A DNA stretch of 64,000 bases, from NCBI GenBank assembly GCA_900313005.1, contig ONZJ01000002.1, forward strand, positions 3,817,909-3,881,908, read 5' to 3'. A program made the position numbers and the translations under genes. The DNA comes from Rhodobacteraceae bacterium EL129. Its GTDB lineage: Bacteria; Pseudomonadota; Alphaproteobacteria; Rhodobacterales; Rhodobacteraceae. The notes under the pieces are model-generated. The model was not told the origin of the DNA. It saw only the letters and a program-made list of their open reading frames with translations, and did not search any database. Below, piece after piece: positions 26,989 to 36,408 of the stretch. Within the stretch, counting starts at the first letter, position 1. Each line of letters begins with the position of its first letter.

Positions 26989-27805
26989 AGTCTTTGCTCC
27001 GGCAAAAATCAATCTGACCTTGCACGTGACTGGCAAGCGTGACGACGGATATCACCTGCTGGATTCCCTGGTGATGTTTGCCGATGTAGGTGACACGATC
27101 CATGTGACTCCTGCGGCACAAATCTCGCTTTTGGTCAGTGGTCACATGGCACATGGGGTGCCTGTGGATGACCGTAACATCATGGTGCGTGCCGCACAGT
27201 TGGCCCGTGTGAATGCGGCGATGCGTTTGACCAAAGTCCTGCCCCCCGCAGCGGGCATCGGAGGGGGGTCCAGTGACGCAGCCGCGACCCTGCGTGCCCT
27301 GGCTGATATCAGCGGCCAGCCCATAACAGGTAAGGCGCACACGCTGGGGGCGGATATCCCAGTTTGTCTGCTGGGGCAAACAGCGCGTATGCGCGGGATC
27401 GGTGAAAAGGTCGAGGTGCTACCCGATATGCCGACGTTACACGCCGTTCTGGTCAACCCGAATGTGCCTGTGTTCACAAAATCCGTGTTCGCGTGTCTGA
27501 CGAAACCCGATAATCCAGCCATGCCCGAGGATATTCCTTGCGGCCTGTCCGCGGCTGATCTGATCAATTGGCTTAAAGATATGCGAAACGATCTTGAACG
27601 CTCGGCTATGGCGGCTGAACCGGCCATCGCACAGATCTTTAATGCGTTGGAAGTGACGCCAGGGTGCCAACTGACCCGGATGTCAGGCTCGGGCGGAACC
27701 TGCTTTGGGCTCTATTCGGATCACGAAACCGCAGCGTCGGCCGCTGGCCGCCTGACCGAACAACAGCCCGGTTGGTGGGTGCGCGCGGTGCGGCTGAACC
27801 CCTGA
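26981..27805 (+). CDS. ispE: 4-diphosphocytidyl-2-C-methyl-D-erythritol kinase
   Basis: GHMP kinase of the non-mevalonate isoprenoid pathway; phosphorylates CDP-methylerythritol with ATP. The 274-residue protein has the N-terminal AKINLTLHVTGKRDDGYH segment, the glycine-rich ATP loop PAAGIGGGSSDAAATL and the C-terminal SGSGGTCFGLY motif. It overlaps the TPR gene and is convergent with the polyprenyl synthase gene, another isoprenoid gene. Confidence 0.95.
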   Translation: MVKVFAPAKINLTLHVTGKRDDGYHLLDSLVMFADVGDTIHVTPAAQISLLVSGHMAHGVPVDDRNIMVRAAQLARVNAAMRLTKVLPPAAGIGGGSSDAAATLRALADISGQPITGKAHTLGADIPVCLLGQTARMRGIGEKVEVLPDMPTLHAVLVNPNVPVFTKSVFACLTKPDNPAMPEDIPCGLSAADLINWLKDMRNDLERSAMAAEPAIAQIFNALEVTPGCQLTRMSGSGGTCFGLYSDHETAASAAGRLTEQQPGWWVRAVRLNP

Positions 27806-27814
27806 GGGGCCATC

Positions 27815-28819
27815 TTAGTTGATGCGGGCGACCACATAGTCGGCCAGATCATCCAGCATCTGACGCACGGGGTGCTCGGGCAGTTGACGGATCGCTGTTT
27901 GTGCCTTTGCAGTCCAGGCCAGAGCGTCGGCGCGTGTGGCATCCAGCGTGCCGTGTTTGTCCAGAAGCGCCAGCGCATACTCCAGATCCCCATCGCGTTG
28001 GTCGCCTTTTTCGATCGTCCGCACCCAAAAGGCGCGTTCTTCGGCATCGGCTTTGGCCACCGCCTTGATCACCGGTAAGGTCAGTTTACGTTCGCGGAAA
28101 TCATCGCCCACGTTTTTGCCCGTCGCGGCAGATTGCCCCTGATAATCCAGCAGGTCATCCACGATCTGAAACGCGATGCCCAGCGCGTCGCCGTAGTCAA
28201 AGAGCGCCTGAACCTGCGCTTCAGGGGCACCTGCAATCACGCCACCCACTTCGGTGGCCGCTGAAAACAATGCCGCTGTCTTGCCACGTACCACTTGCAG
28301 ATAAATGGCTTCATCCGTGCGCAGATCCCGCGCGGCGGTCAGTTGCAGAACTTCTCCCTCTGCAATGGTGGCCGAGGCATTGGACAGAATATCAAGGACC
28401 CTCAGGGATCCGGTTTCCACCATCAACTGAAATGCACGTGAGAACAGATAGTCGCCGACCAGAACGCTTGATTTGTTGTCCCACAGAAGATTGGCAGTGG
28501 GCCGTCCCCGGCGCTGTCCGCTTTCGTCCACGACATCGTCGTGCAGCAAGGTCGCAGTATGGATGAATTCCACAGTTGACGCCAAATGCACGTCATAGGG
28601 GCCGTCATAGGCGCAGATTTCGGCGCTGGCCAAGGTCAACATCGGACGCAGCCGTTTGCCGCCTGCCTCAACCAAATGCGCGGTCACTTCGGGGATACGC
28701 GGCGCATGCTCTGAGGTCATGCGCTCGCGGATCAATAGGTTCACCGCATCCATCCGGCCGCTTAAATGCGCGGCCAGTTGTTCATGTGGCTTGGTGGCGA
28801 GCTCATCCAATCCCATCAC
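27815..28819 (-). CDS. Polyprenyl diphosphate synthase (octaprenyl/ubiquinone side-chain type)
   Basis: A trans-prenyltransferase of 334 residues, probably making the long side chain of ubiquinone. The first aspartate-rich motif is LLHDDVVDES and the second is FQIVDDLLDYQG, with GKRLRPML upstream. The length fits the long-chain (IspB) group rather than FPP synthase (about 300). The chain length cannot be read from the sequence with certainty. The convergent ispE gene ends 9 bases away. Confidence 0.88.
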   Translation of the reverse strand: MMGLDELATKPHEQLAAHLSGRMDAVNLLIRERMTSEHAPRIPEVTAHLVEAGGKRLRPMLTLASAEICAYDGPYDVHLASTVEFIHTATLLHDDVVDESGQRRGRPTANLLWDNKSSVLVGDYLFSRAFQLMVETGSLRVLDILSNASATIAEGEVLQLTAARDLRTDEAIYLQVVRGKTAALFSAATEVGGVIAGAPEAQVQALFDYGDALGIAFQIVDDLLDYQGQSAATGKNVGDDFRERKLTLPVIKAVAKADAEERAFWVRTIEKGDQRDGDLEYALALLDKHGTLDATRADALAWTAKAQTAIRQLPEHPVRQMLDDLADYVVARIN

Positions 28820-28871
28820 ACTCCCGTCACATCGCTCGACATTCCCTGCGATGTACCCCTAAATCAATCCC

Positions 28872-29090
28872 ATGAAACAACTGATGCGCACAACTGACCC
28901 CACCGAGATCGCCTTTGCCAAAGCGTTGCTTCAGGGCGAGGGTATAGACTGCTTTGAATTGGACGTAAATATGAGCATCCTTGAGGGAGGCATCGGTATT
29001 TTCCCTCGGCGCATCATGGTGGCTGAGGGTGATTTCATTGCAGCAGCGCGCGCCCTGCAGGACAATGGTTTACACGTCGATGAACAATGA
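28872..29090 (+). CDS. DUF2007-type small protein
   Basis: A 72-residue protein with the DUF2007 pattern: an N-terminal RTTDPTEIAFAKALLQGEGI helix, a central strand region with two Gly-rich turns, and RRIMVAEGDFIAAARALQD at the C-terminus. The family is described as putative signal-transducing PII-like small proteins. Its stop overlaps the start of the methyltransferase gene by 11 bases, so the two are coupled. It is divergent from the polyprenyl synthase gene. Confidence 0.75.
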   Translation: MKQLMRTTDPTEIAFAKALLQGEGIDCFELDVNMSILEGGIGIFPRRIMVAEGDFIAAARALQDNGLHVDEQ

Positions 29091-29847
29091 CTGGGCGGAA
29101 GACGCGCTGACCCATGATGACTTTTTGGGGGGGCGGCTGAAACTGACCCAACCGCGCGACGGTTACCGCGCCGGAATTGATCCGGTGTTGCTGGCGGCAT
29201 CCGTGCCAGCCAAAGCGGGCCAAACCGTCTTTGATATCGGGTGTGGCGTCGGGGCCGCGATGCTGTGTGTGGCGGTGCGCGTCCCAGGGGTGAAGGTCGC
29301 TGGGCTGGAAATTCAGGCGCAGTACGCAGTATTGGCACGCCGCAATGCCCAGGCCGCTGGTATCGAGGCAGACATCTACACCGGGGCGCTTGATTCAATG
29401 CCCGAGGCCTTGCGCCAACGGCAATTTGATCACGTTATCGCCAATCCTCCTTATTTCCTCCGTTCCACCAGTGTTGCCGCCCAGGATGCGGGCCGAGAAC
29501 GTGCAATGGGCGAAGACACGCCCTTGGCACAATGGGTTAAGGCGGCTGCCAAGCGCTGTGCACCCAAGGGCACGGTCACGATGATCCAGCGAGCCGACAG
29601 GCTGCCCGAGCTTCTGGAGGCGTTCTCAGCACATCTGGGCTCGGTTGCGGTTCAGCCGCTCATCCCACGCCGTGGAAAACCGGCGCGATTGGTCCTGATC
29701 CGTGGGCGCAACGGGGGGCGGGCCGATTTTTTGATCCACGATGGATGGCTGCTTCACGAGGGTGAGGAGCATCCCGGTGATAGAGAAAACTACACAAATG
29801 CAACTGGTTGCATCCTTCGGAAAGGGGCGACGTTACCATTTCGTTAA
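29080..29847 (+). CDS. tRNA1(Val)-adenine37 N6-methyltransferase-like (TrmN6/YfiC family)
   Basis: A 255-residue SAM-dependent methyltransferase. It has the family N-terminus (TQPRDGYRAGIDPVLLAAS), motif I FDIGCGVGAAML and the amino-methyltransferase motif NPPYF, which is expected for N6-adenine methylation. The E. coli relative modifies A37 of tRNA1(Val); the target here is inferred. The ATG at 29080 overlaps the end of the DUF2007 gene; upstream in-frame starts would run through that gene. Confidence 0.8.
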   Translation: MNNDWAEDALTHDDFLGGRLKLTQPRDGYRAGIDPVLLAASVPAKAGQTVFDIGCGVGAAMLCVAVRVPGVKVAGLEIQAQYAVLARRNAQAAGIEADIYTGALDSMPEALRQRQFDHVIANPPYFLRSTSVAAQDAGRERAMGEDTPLAQWVKAAAKRCAPKGTVTMIQRADRLPELLEAFSAHLGSVAVQPLIPRRGKPARLVLIRGRNGGRADFLIHDGWLLHEGEEHPGDRENYTNATGCILRKGATLPFR

Positions 29848-29968
29848 CACTTTGCATCCAGTCTTAGGCAATGATCCGCAGTCAATGATGCAACCGCAGC
29901 GTGACAGAAGTAGCGAAATGTGGTGCTATTGGCTGGCTAAGACTGAAACCTGCACAAGGAGACTTTCT

Positions 29969-30139
29969 ATGAGCCTAAGTTCGCATCTCACCGAACTGAA
30001 ACGTAAACACCAAGATCTCTCAGACCGGGTCGAAGAGGAGCAGCGCGCTCCAGGCTCCTCGGATTTGGCGATCGCAGACCTCAAGAAACAAAAATTAAGG
30101 CTCAAAGAAGAGATTGAGCGTCTGTCTGTCAGCGCTTAG
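29969..30139 (+). CDS. YdcH-family (DUF465) small protein
   Basis: A 56-residue, fully helical protein: SSHLTELKRKHQDLSDRVEE followed by a short break and LAIADLKKQKLRLKEEI. This is the DUF465/YdcH helical hairpin, common in alphaproteobacteria and of unknown function. AAGGAGA lies upstream of the ATG. Its 3' end overlaps the 3' end of the convergent LysR gene by 11 bases. Confidence 0.78.
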   Translation: MSLSSHLTELKRKHQDLSDRVEEEQRAPGSSDLAIADLKKQKLRLKEEIERLSVSA

Positions 30140-31082
30140 GCGACGGCACCTCTGATACATCCATAATATCGTGATGTTGCGTCAGGTCTTCCATTTCAGA
30201 GGCCTGACGTAAAATCCATTCGCGCAACGCTTTTATGTTGGGTCGATTCTGGCTGCCCTCCTGGCACAGGATGCGGAATCGCGCCTGCGTGCCTAGGGCC
30301 AGCCTATACGGGGCCACCAGGCGGCCTGTGATGATGTCGTGGTGCACCAGCGTGTTGCGACCCAATGTGATGCCTGCTCCGGATACAGCGGCATTGATCG
30401 CGTGATCGGGCTGCGAGAAGTGAATGCCTTGCTTGGGTGTGAAATCCACGCCATTCGCGCGGAACCACGTGGGCCAATCGGTTGAAAGCGATAGAAAATC
30501 CATTGAATCATCTATGATCAGTGGCGCGTCGCGCAGGCTTTCTATTGTGGGGTATTGCTTGGCCAAGTCCGGTGTCATGACCGGTGTCACCCATTCGTCA
30601 TCCAGCGGTGCCGCATGCAATCCGGTGTCCGGGCCCAACCCAAACCGAATGGCCACATCTATCTCATCGCGTTCAAAATCCTTGAGGGTCAGACTGGCTG
30701 AAAATCGCAGTTCGATGTCGGGGTGGTCTCGGGCAAATTCAAACAGACGCGGGGCCAACCATTTCGCCGTGAAAGCCGGACCTGCCGTGATCACCACCGA
30801 TCCGCTGTCCTGTATCCGCCGGGCGGATCGCCAGGCAGCCCCCAGAATTTCAAAGCCATCCTTGGCGCCGGGGGCTAAGGCGCGACCGGCCTCGGTCAAT
30901 TCCACCGCACGATTGAGGCGATGAAACAAAGGCGCGCCCAAATGCTCCTCTAGGGATTTGATCTGAAAGCTGAGCGCTGCGGGTGTGACATTCAATTCAG
31001 CAGCGGCTTGTTGAAACGACATGTGCCGAGCCGCCGCATCAAAGGCGCGCAGAGCGGTCAAGGGGGGTAAGCGATCCGGCAT
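30129..31082 (-). CDS. LysR-family regulator, GcvA-like
   Basis: A 317-residue LTTR. The N-terminal winged HTH is in LTALRAFDAAARHMSFQQAA, then ELNVTPAALSFQIKSLEEHL, and the substrate-binding domain follows (about 92-300). The sequence resembles the GcvA-like subgroup. A palindromic site sits immediately upstream of the start codon, which suggests autorepression. It faces a 39-residue microprotein gene across 112 bases. The inducer and targets are unknown. Confidence 0.88.
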   Translation of the reverse strand: MPDRLPPLTALRAFDAAARHMSFQQAAAELNVTPAALSFQIKSLEEHLGAPLFHRLNRAVELTEAGRALAPGAKDGFEILGAAWRSARRIQDSGSVVITAGPAFTAKWLAPRLFEFARDHPDIELRFSASLTLKDFERDEIDVAIRFGLGPDTGLHAAPLDDEWVTPVMTPDLAKQYPTIESLRDAPLIIDDSMDFLSLSTDWPTWFRANGVDFTPKQGIHFSQPDHAINAAVSGAGITLGRNTLVHHDIITGRLVAPYRLALGTQARFRILCQEGSQNRPNIKALREWILRQASEMEDLTQHHDIMDVSEVPSPKR

Positions 31083-31087
31083 TTCAG

Positions 31088-31106
31088 TTAAGTATCACTT
31101 AAGTGA
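31088..31106. promoter_or_regulatory. Overlapping palindromes, candidate LysR operator
   Basis: Two perfect overlapping inverted repeats lie 5 bases upstream of the LysR start: TTAAGTATCACTTAA (31088-31102, a T-N11-A core) and TCACTTAAGTGA (31095-31106). This shape is what an LTTR box looks like and its position favours autoregulation plus control of the divergent microprotein. Confidence 0.6.
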
Positions 31107-31194
31107 AGCCAAAGAAAGTCTCGTTTGTCGCCTGCGTTTTAAATGCGCATATTGAGTTCAGACAACAAATGCTGACATGATTAAGGAACATCAG

Positions 31195-31314
31195 ATGATT
31201 GAAGCACCCACAACGAATCGCACACGTGATGCCATCCGCGCCGCGCACGAAGCGCGTGGGAACGCCCTGGTCGATGTCCTGCGGTGGCTGCGTAAACCTT
31301 TTCCTTCCGAGTGA
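31195..31314 (+). CDS. 39-residue microprotein facing the LysR gene
   Basis: A short frame (MIEAPTTNRTRDAIRAAHEA then RGNALVDVLRWLRKPFPSE) predicted to form one amphipathic helix with a Trp-containing C-terminus. It has no signal peptide. A strong terminator follows within 27 bases, giving a tight transcript unit, and the LysR operator candidate lies upstream, so the unit is probably real and regulated. It could also be a short regulatory RNA with an incidental frame. I do not recognise a named family. Confidence 0.55.
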   Translation: MIEAPTTNRTRDAIRAAHEARGNALVDVLRWLRKPFPSE

Positions 31315-31340
31315 TCGTTGCAAGCGTCTTTCGGAAAGAC

Positions 31341-31373
31341 AAAGGGCCGGTCGTGATGACCGGCCCTTTTTTG
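31341..31373. terminator. Strong bidirectional terminator
   Basis: A perfect 12-bp stem (31341-31352 with 31358-31369) with a 5-base loop, flanked by AAA and TTTTTT. It serves the microprotein transcript on the plus strand and phaB on the minus strand. Confidence 0.88.
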
Positions 31374-31390
31374 CTGTGCTAGGTCTGAGA

Positions 31391-32113
31391 TCAGACGAAG
31401 AATTGTGCGCCGTTGGCCGAGATGGTCGAGCCGTTCACAAATTGCGAATCCTCGGAGGCCAGGAAGGTCACACAGCGTGCGATCTCTTCTGGCTCGCCCA
31501 AACGACCCGCTGGGATCTGCGCGATGATGCTCTCACGTACCTTCTCAGGCACAGCCATAACCATTTCAGTGGCGATGTAGCCGGGGCAGATGGCGTTGGC
31601 GGTGATGCCCGCGCGTGCGCCTTCTTGGGCCAATGACTTCACGATGCCCAGATCGCCTGCTTTGGTCGCGGCATAGTTCACCTGTGCGAACTGGCCTTTT
31701 TGGCCGTTGATCGAGCTGATCACGATGACACGGCCAAATTTACGTTCCCGCATGCCGGGCCAGATGGGGTGCACGGTGTTGAATACGCCGGTCAGGTTCG
31801 TGTCGATCACCTGATGCCACTGCTCGGGGGTCATCTTGTGGAACGGGGCGTCACGGGTGATGCCGGCGTTGGCGACAACGATGTCGATGGGGCCTACTTC
31901 GGCTTCGACCTTGGCGATGCCAGCGGCGGATTCGTCATAATCGGCGACGTTCCATTTGTAGGTGTTGATGCCGGTTTCCGCGCTGAATGCCGCGGCGGCT
32001 TCATCGTTGCCCGCGTAGGTGGCGGCGACGTTGTAGCCCTCGGCCTTCAATGCTTTCGAGATGGCCGCGCCGATACCGCGCGATCCACCGGTGACAAGTG
32101 CTGTTCGTGCCAT
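31391..32113 (-). CDS. phaB: Acetoacetyl-CoA reductase
   Basis: NADPH-dependent reduction of acetoacetyl-CoA to (R)-3-hydroxybutyryl-CoA for polyhydroxybutyrate synthesis. The 240-residue SDR has TGGSRGIG (coenzyme loop), NAGITRD, SSINGQKGQ (catalytic Ser) and the Tyr-Lys pair in VNYAATKAG, plus the C-terminal AICPGYIATEMV typical of PhaB. The start is MARTALV at 32113. The thiolase gene lies upstream in the same direction, but a terminator between them suggests separate or attenuated transcription. Confidence 0.93.
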   Translation of the reverse strand: MARTALVTGGSRGIGAAISKALKAEGYNVAATYAGNDEAAAAFSAETGINTYKWNVADYDESAAGIAKVEAEVGPIDIVVANAGITRDAPFHKMTPEQWHQVIDTNLTGVFNTVHPIWPGMRERKFGRVIVISSINGQKGQFAQVNYAATKAGDLGIVKSLAQEGARAGITANAICPGYIATEMVMAVPEKVRESIIAQIPAGRLGEPEEIARCVTFLASEDSQFVNGSTISANGAQFFV

Positions 32114-32251
32114 GGGGTCCTCCATTATGGCTGAATTCTCTTGGCAACTCTGTTACTCTTTGATTGGGTGATGCGCAATATTATTGCGCGAGCAAATTGC
32201 CGCAGTGCAGCTAATATTTGCGATTATTTGCTCAAGACAGGTCGTTCAATG

Positions 32252-32278
32252 AAAAAGAGGCGTCCGGTCAGACGCCCC
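32252..32278 (-). terminator. Terminator between phaA and phaB
   Basis: On the minus strand, GGCGTC pairs with GACGCC (32271-32276 with 32259-32264) with a 6-base loop, followed by a T-rich run (complement of GAAAAAGA at 32251-32258). It follows the stop of phaA and precedes phaB. Confidence 0.75.
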
Positions 32279-32304
32279 TTTTCTGGTATGATTCGGGCGC
32301 AGAG

Positions 32305-33480
32305 TTATGGGCGCTCAAGGCACATGGCCACGCCCATTCCACCACCGATGCACAGGGTGGCGAGACCTTTCTTGGCATCGCGTCGCTGCATTTCAAACAG
32401 CAGCGTGTTCAGAACACGACAGCCTGAGGCGCCGATGGGGTGACCAATGGCAATGGCACCGCCGTTGACGTTTACGATGGACGGATCCCAGCCCATGTCC
32501 TTGTTTACGGCACAGGCTTGGGCTGCGAAGGCTTCGTTGGCTTCCACCAGGTCCAGATCGTCCACGGACCAGCCGGCCTTGTCCAGCGCCTTGCGCGAAG
32601 CGTAGATCGGACCAACACCCATTACGGATGGGTCAAGACCCGCCGTTGCATAAGAGGCGATACGCGCAAGCGGCTGGATACCACGTTTCTCGGCGTCGTC
32701 TGCGCTCATCAGCAGCACAGCAGCAGCACCGTCGTTCAGGCCCGAGGCGTTGGCGGCAGTAACCGAGCCCTCTTTGGCGAAGGCTGGGCGCATTTTCTGC
32801 ATGGCTTCGATGTTGGCACCGTGACGGATGTATTCATCCTTGTTTACTTCGATGTCGCCCTTGCGAGTTTTGACGGTGAAGGTGATCACTTCGTCATCAA
32901 ATTTCCCAGCGTTTTGAGCAGCTTCGGCTTTGTTTTGCGAACCGACTGCAAACTCATCCTGCATATCGCGGCTGATCTGCCATTGCTCGGCGACGTTCTC
33001 GGCGGTTTGGCCCATGTGGTAGCCGTTAAAGGCATCCCACAGACCGTCGCGGATCATCGTGTCGATGTATTTCATGTCGCCCATTTTGTGCCCTGCACGC
33101 AGATGCGCGGCGTGGGGGCTTAAAGTCATGTTTTCCTGGCCCCCTGCGGCGACGATGGATGCGTCACCCAATTGGATGTGCTGAGCACCCAGTGCCACGG
33201 CGCGCAAGCCCGACCCACAGACCTGGTTGATGCCCCAGGCGGATGCCTCTTTCGGCAGGCCGGCGTTGATGTGTGCCTGCCGGGCCGGGTTTTGCCCTTG
33301 GGCCGCTGTCAGAACCTGGCCAAGAATGGTTTCGGACACTTCGTCTTTGCTGACGCCCGCGCGTTCAACGATGGCTTCCAGGACGGCAGCGCCCAGGTCG
33401 TGGGCGGGTGTATTGGCAAACGAGCCACCAAACGAGCCAACAGCGGTGCGAGCCGCAGATGCGATTACGACATTGGTCAA
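32305..33480 (-). CDS. phaA: Acetyl-CoA acetyltransferase (beta-ketothiolase)
   Basis: Condenses two acetyl-CoA to acetoacetyl-CoA at the start of PHB synthesis. With the TTG start at 33480, preceded by GGAGGA, the protein has the standard 391 residues; extending to 33528 adds an unlikely N-terminus. The nucleophile Cys is in [18 protein letters not shown] follows, the catalytic His is in [14 protein letters not shown] and the second Cys is in [12 protein letters not shown]. It is paired with phaB. Confidence 0.93.
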   Translation of the reverse strand: MTNVVIASAARTAVGSFGGSFANTPAHDLGAAVLEAIVERAGVSKDEVSETILGQVLTAAQGQNPARQAHINAGLPKEASAWGINQVCGSGLRAVALGAQHIQLGDASIVAAGGQENMTLSPHAAHLRAGHKMGDMKYIDTMIRDGLWDAFNGYHMGQTAENVAEQWQISRDMQDEFAVGSQNKAEAAQNAGKFDDEVITFTVKTRKGDIEVNKDEYIRHGANIEAMQKMRPAFAKEGSVTAANASGLNDGAAAVLLMSADDAEKRGIQPLARIASYATAGLDPSVMGVGPIYASRKALDKAGWSVDDLDLVEANEAFAAQACAVNKDMGWDPSIVNVNGGAIAIGHPIGASGCRVLNTLLFEMQRRDAKKGLATLCIGGGMGVAMCLERP

Positions 33481-33609
33481 GATAAGTCCTCCATAAGAAA
33501 ATGTCTGAAGGATGCCTGATTCGCGCAATTAAATTTCGCGCCAAACATCCCAGCTTGGAGGTTTCATATCTCAGATGCCGCGATGCGGCAACCAACGGAA
33601 TGTCGCAGG

Positions 33610-34473
33610 TTAAGCGGTGATCTGCTGTTCGCTGGGGGATAACCAAGGCGGGCGGACCGTGGGCGCGCCAAAGTAGTAGCCCTGCAGGCAATCGATTCCC
33701 ATTGCGGTCAAAAAGGCTGCGTCATGTGGTTGCTCGACACATTCAGCCACTGTGACCATATCAAACTGTTCGGCAATTGACGCGAGAGCGGCGGTGAGAA
33801 TCTGATTGTCGGAATTTTCGCATATACCTCTGATGAATTCGCCATCAATTTTCAGGATGTCGAAGTAGAAATCGCGCAGATATCGGAAGGAGGTATACCC
33901 GGACCCAAAATCATCCAGCGCAAAGCTTATGCCCTTGGCCTGTAACTCGTTCATGAAGCTCACCACCAGTTCGGGGACGGTCATGGCAGAGCGTTCGGTG
34001 ATTTCCAGGATCAACCGTTCGGCGACAGTCGGATCTTTGGCAAGCCCCCGTTTAAGCACCCGCATCCACCGCGGATATCCGATCGAGCGCGCTGACATGT
34101 TGATCGCCAAGCGCAGGTCAGGATGCATCGAGAGGGCACGAATGCCTTTTTCCAGTGCAAGGCAGTCGATGATGCGTCCCGTTTCCGTTTCTTCGATTGC
34201 ACCGATAAAGTCCTTGGCCGGAATGATGCGCCCGGTTTCATCCAACACGCGAATCAGACCTTCATAAAAGGCAGGGCGGGATTGGTCACCGGCGGGCACA
34301 ATGGCCTGATAGGCCAGCATCACCTGTTTGTGCCGCACCGCCTGCTCGACCATCTGTATGGTTGACTGATCCCGCGCCGCAACGGCATAGGACAAGGGGT
34401 CATTGTGACCGGCCGGGGTATCCGCTTTGATCCGTCTGCTTTCGCGCACCACTGTCGCCTCCACATTGTTCAA
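33610..34473 (-). CDS. Stand-alone EAL-domain protein (c-di-GMP phosphodiesterase-like)
   Basis: A 287-residue protein: about 40 N-terminal residues of unknown type, then an EAL domain with no recognisable sensory, REC or GGDEF module. The signature is EGL instead of EAL (residues 71-73), but the Glu is kept. Other catalytic residues are in place: N125 (INMSARS), E157 (ILEITE), D187/D188 (DDFGSG), K208 (KIDGEF), E244 (AECVE) and Q264 (CLQGYYFG). It is therefore likely an active phosphodiesterase that lowers c-di-GMP. Its regulation is not visible. Confidence 0.85.
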   Translation of the reverse strand: MNNVEATVVRESRRIKADTPAGHNDPLSYAVAARDQSTIQMVEQAVRHKQVMLAYQAIVPAGDQSRPAFYEGLIRVLDETGRIIPAKDFIGAIEETETGRIIDCLALEKGIRALSMHPDLRLAINMSARSIGYPRWMRVLKRGLAKDPTVAERLILEITERSAMTVPELVVSFMNELQAKGISFALDDFGSGYTSFRYLRDFYFDILKIDGEFIRGICENSDNQILTAALASIAEQFDMVTVAECVEQPHDAAFLTAMGIDCLQGYYFGAPTVRPPWLSPSEQQITA

Positions 34474-34569
34474 GGTTCACAGGCTGCAAGGTTCCGGCTA
34501 AGGAATTCTTAAGCTAACAATTTGAAACATTGCTGGGACGCCCGAAACTGGCGTCTTGAGGAGGATGAC

Positions 34570-35142
34570 ATGTCGGAGCGATGCGGCTGGGCGGGCCCGG
34601 ATGAGATGTATCTGGCGTATCATGATACCGAATGGGGCGTTCCTGAATACGACAGCCGTGCCTTGTGGGAAAAGCTGATCCTGGATGGGTTTCAGGCCGG
34701 ACTGGCCTGGATCACGATCCTGCGCAAAAGAGACAACTTTCGCGAGGCCTTTGCCGGGTTTGACCCTTATATTATTGCCGAATGGGGCGAAGAAGATGTC
34801 CAGCGTTTGTTGGGCAATTCGGGTATTATCCGCCATCGTGGAAAGATCGAGGCGACGATTACAAACGCACGTGCTTGGATCGCAATCGAAGCGGAGCAGG
34901 GCTTTGATACCTTTATGTGGAATTACATGGATGGCAAACCTTTGCAAAACAGCTGGGTTAGTTTGGATCAGGTTCCGGCTCATACGCCCCTGTCTCATGA
35001 AATTTCCAAGGATTTGAAGAAACGTGGATTCAAATTTTGCGGGCCCACCATTGTCTATGCGTGGATGCAGGCCACGGGTTTGATCAACGATCATTTGGTG
35101 GGTTGTCCCTGCCACGCGAAGGTCAAGGCATTGGCCAAATGA
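34570..35142 (+). CDS. tag: DNA-3-methyladenine glycosylase I
   Basis: Removes 3-methyladenine from alkylated DNA in base excision repair. The 190-residue protein has the Tag signatures: RCGWAG near the N-terminus, YHDTEWGVP, WITILRKRDNFREAF, the KFCGPTIVYAWMQATGLIND segment and the zinc-binding Cys/His pattern (C5, H18-type position, then GCPCH at the C-terminus). GAGGAGG lies 8 bases before the chosen start. Confidence 0.92.
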   Translation: MSERCGWAGPDEMYLAYHDTEWGVPEYDSRALWEKLILDGFQAGLAWITILRKRDNFREAFAGFDPYIIAEWGEEDVQRLLGNSGIIRHRGKIEATITNARAWIAIEAEQGFDTFMWNYMDGKPLQNSWVSLDQVPAHTPLSHEISKDLKKRGFKFCGPTIVYAWMQATGLINDHLVGCPCHAKVKALAK

Positions 35143-35196
35143 CAGTCATGCGCCTTGTGCAAGGATCGCCGGTGGAAATCGCCCGTCAAATCCTAT

Positions 35197-36408
35197 ATGC
35201 ACCCTGATCTGATGAATAACGAAGCAACCCCAACGCCAAGTGCGCCGATCACACAGGATGTGATGACGATCCCCCGGAAGCTGCCGGAGGGGCCGATCAA
35301 CCTTGTTGGCCTGACACGCGAGGCCCTGCGCGAGACATTGATCGCCCATGGGACACCGGAAAAGCAGGCCAAGATGCGCATGGGCCAGATCTGGCAGTGG
35401 ATCTATCAATGGGGTGTACGCGATTTCGATGCAATGACGAACCTGTCCAAGGCCTATCGCGCGGACCTCGCCGAAAAATTTGTGATTGCCGTGCCCGATG
35501 TCATTACCCGCCAGCTGAGCGATGACGGGACGCGCAAATATTTGGTACGCATTGCTGGTGGGCATGAGGTTGAGGTGGTCTATATCCCCGAAACCGATCG
35601 TGGAACGCTGTGCATTTCCTCGCAAGTGGGCTGCACATTGACCTGTTCGTTCTGCCACACAGGCACTCAGAAACTTGTGCGCAATCTGACAGCAGGTGAA
35701 ATCATCGGTCAGGTGATGGTCGCACGGGATGATCTGGGCGAATGGCCCGAACCCGGCACACGGTCAGAAGAGGGGCCTCGTCTGCTCTCGAACATCGTGC
35801 TGATGGGCATGGGCGAACCCTTGTACAACTTCGACAACGTGCGCGACGCGATGAAGATCGCGATGGACCCGGAGGGCATCCAACTGTCACGCCGCCGGAT
35901 CACGCTCAGCACGTCAGGTGTGGTGCCCGAGATTGCCAAAACCGCCCAAGAGATTGGGTGCCTGCTGGCCGTTAGTTTTCACGCCACCACGGATGAGGTG
36001 CGAGACAAGCTGGTGCCGATCAACAAGCGCTGGAACATCGAAACATTGCTGACGGCGTTGCGCGAGTATCCGAAGGTCAGCAATTCCGAGCGGATCACAT
36101 TTGAATACGTGATGCTGAAAGATGTGAACGATTCTGATGCCGATGCACGTCGTCTGGTGCAACTGATCAAGGGCATACCGGCCAAGATCAACTTGATCCC
36201 CTTTAACGAATGGCCCGGTGCGCCTTATGTGCGCAGTGACTGGCCCCGGATCAAAGCATTTGCGGATATCATCCATGATGCAGGCTATGCCAGCCCGATC
36301 CGCAAACCGCGGGGCGAAGACATCATGGCCGCTTGTGGTCAGCTCAAGTCCGCGACGGAACGTGCCCGGAAGTCGAAAAAGCAGATTGAGGCTGAGGCGA
36401 AGTTGTAA
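35197..36408 (+). CDS. rlmN: 23S rRNA (adenine2503-C2)/tRNA methyltransferase RlmN
   Basis: Radical SAM methyltransferase that adds the C2-methyl to A2503 of 23S rRNA. The radical SAM cluster motif CTLTCSFC uses C146, C150 and C153; a conserved Cys (C139 in [10 protein letters not shown]) and the late Cys in AACGQL correspond to the two methyl-transfer Cys. The N-terminal [19 protein letters not shown] segment is typical. Length is about 400 residues. Starts at 35197 and 35212 are both possible (no good ribosome-binding site near either); an upstream TTG at 35155 is less likely. Confidence 0.93.
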   Translation: MHPDLMNNEATPTPSAPITQDVMTIPRKLPEGPINLVGLTREALRETLIAHGTPEKQAKMRMGQIWQWIYQWGVRDFDAMTNLSKAYRADLAEKFVIAVPDVITRQLSDDGTRKYLVRIAGGHEVEVVYIPETDRGTLCISSQVGCTLTCSFCHTGTQKLVRNLTAGEIIGQVMVARDDLGEWPEPGTRSEEGPRLLSNIVLMGMGEPLYNFDNVRDAMKIAMDPEGIQLSRRRITLSTSGVVPEIAKTAQEIGCLLAVSFHATTDEVRDKLVPINKRWNIETLLTALREYPKVSNSERITFEYVMLKDVNDSDADARRLVQLIKGIPAKINLIPFNEWPGAPYVRSDWPRIKAFADIIHDAGYASPIRKPRGEDIMAACGQLKSATERARKSKKQIEAEAKL

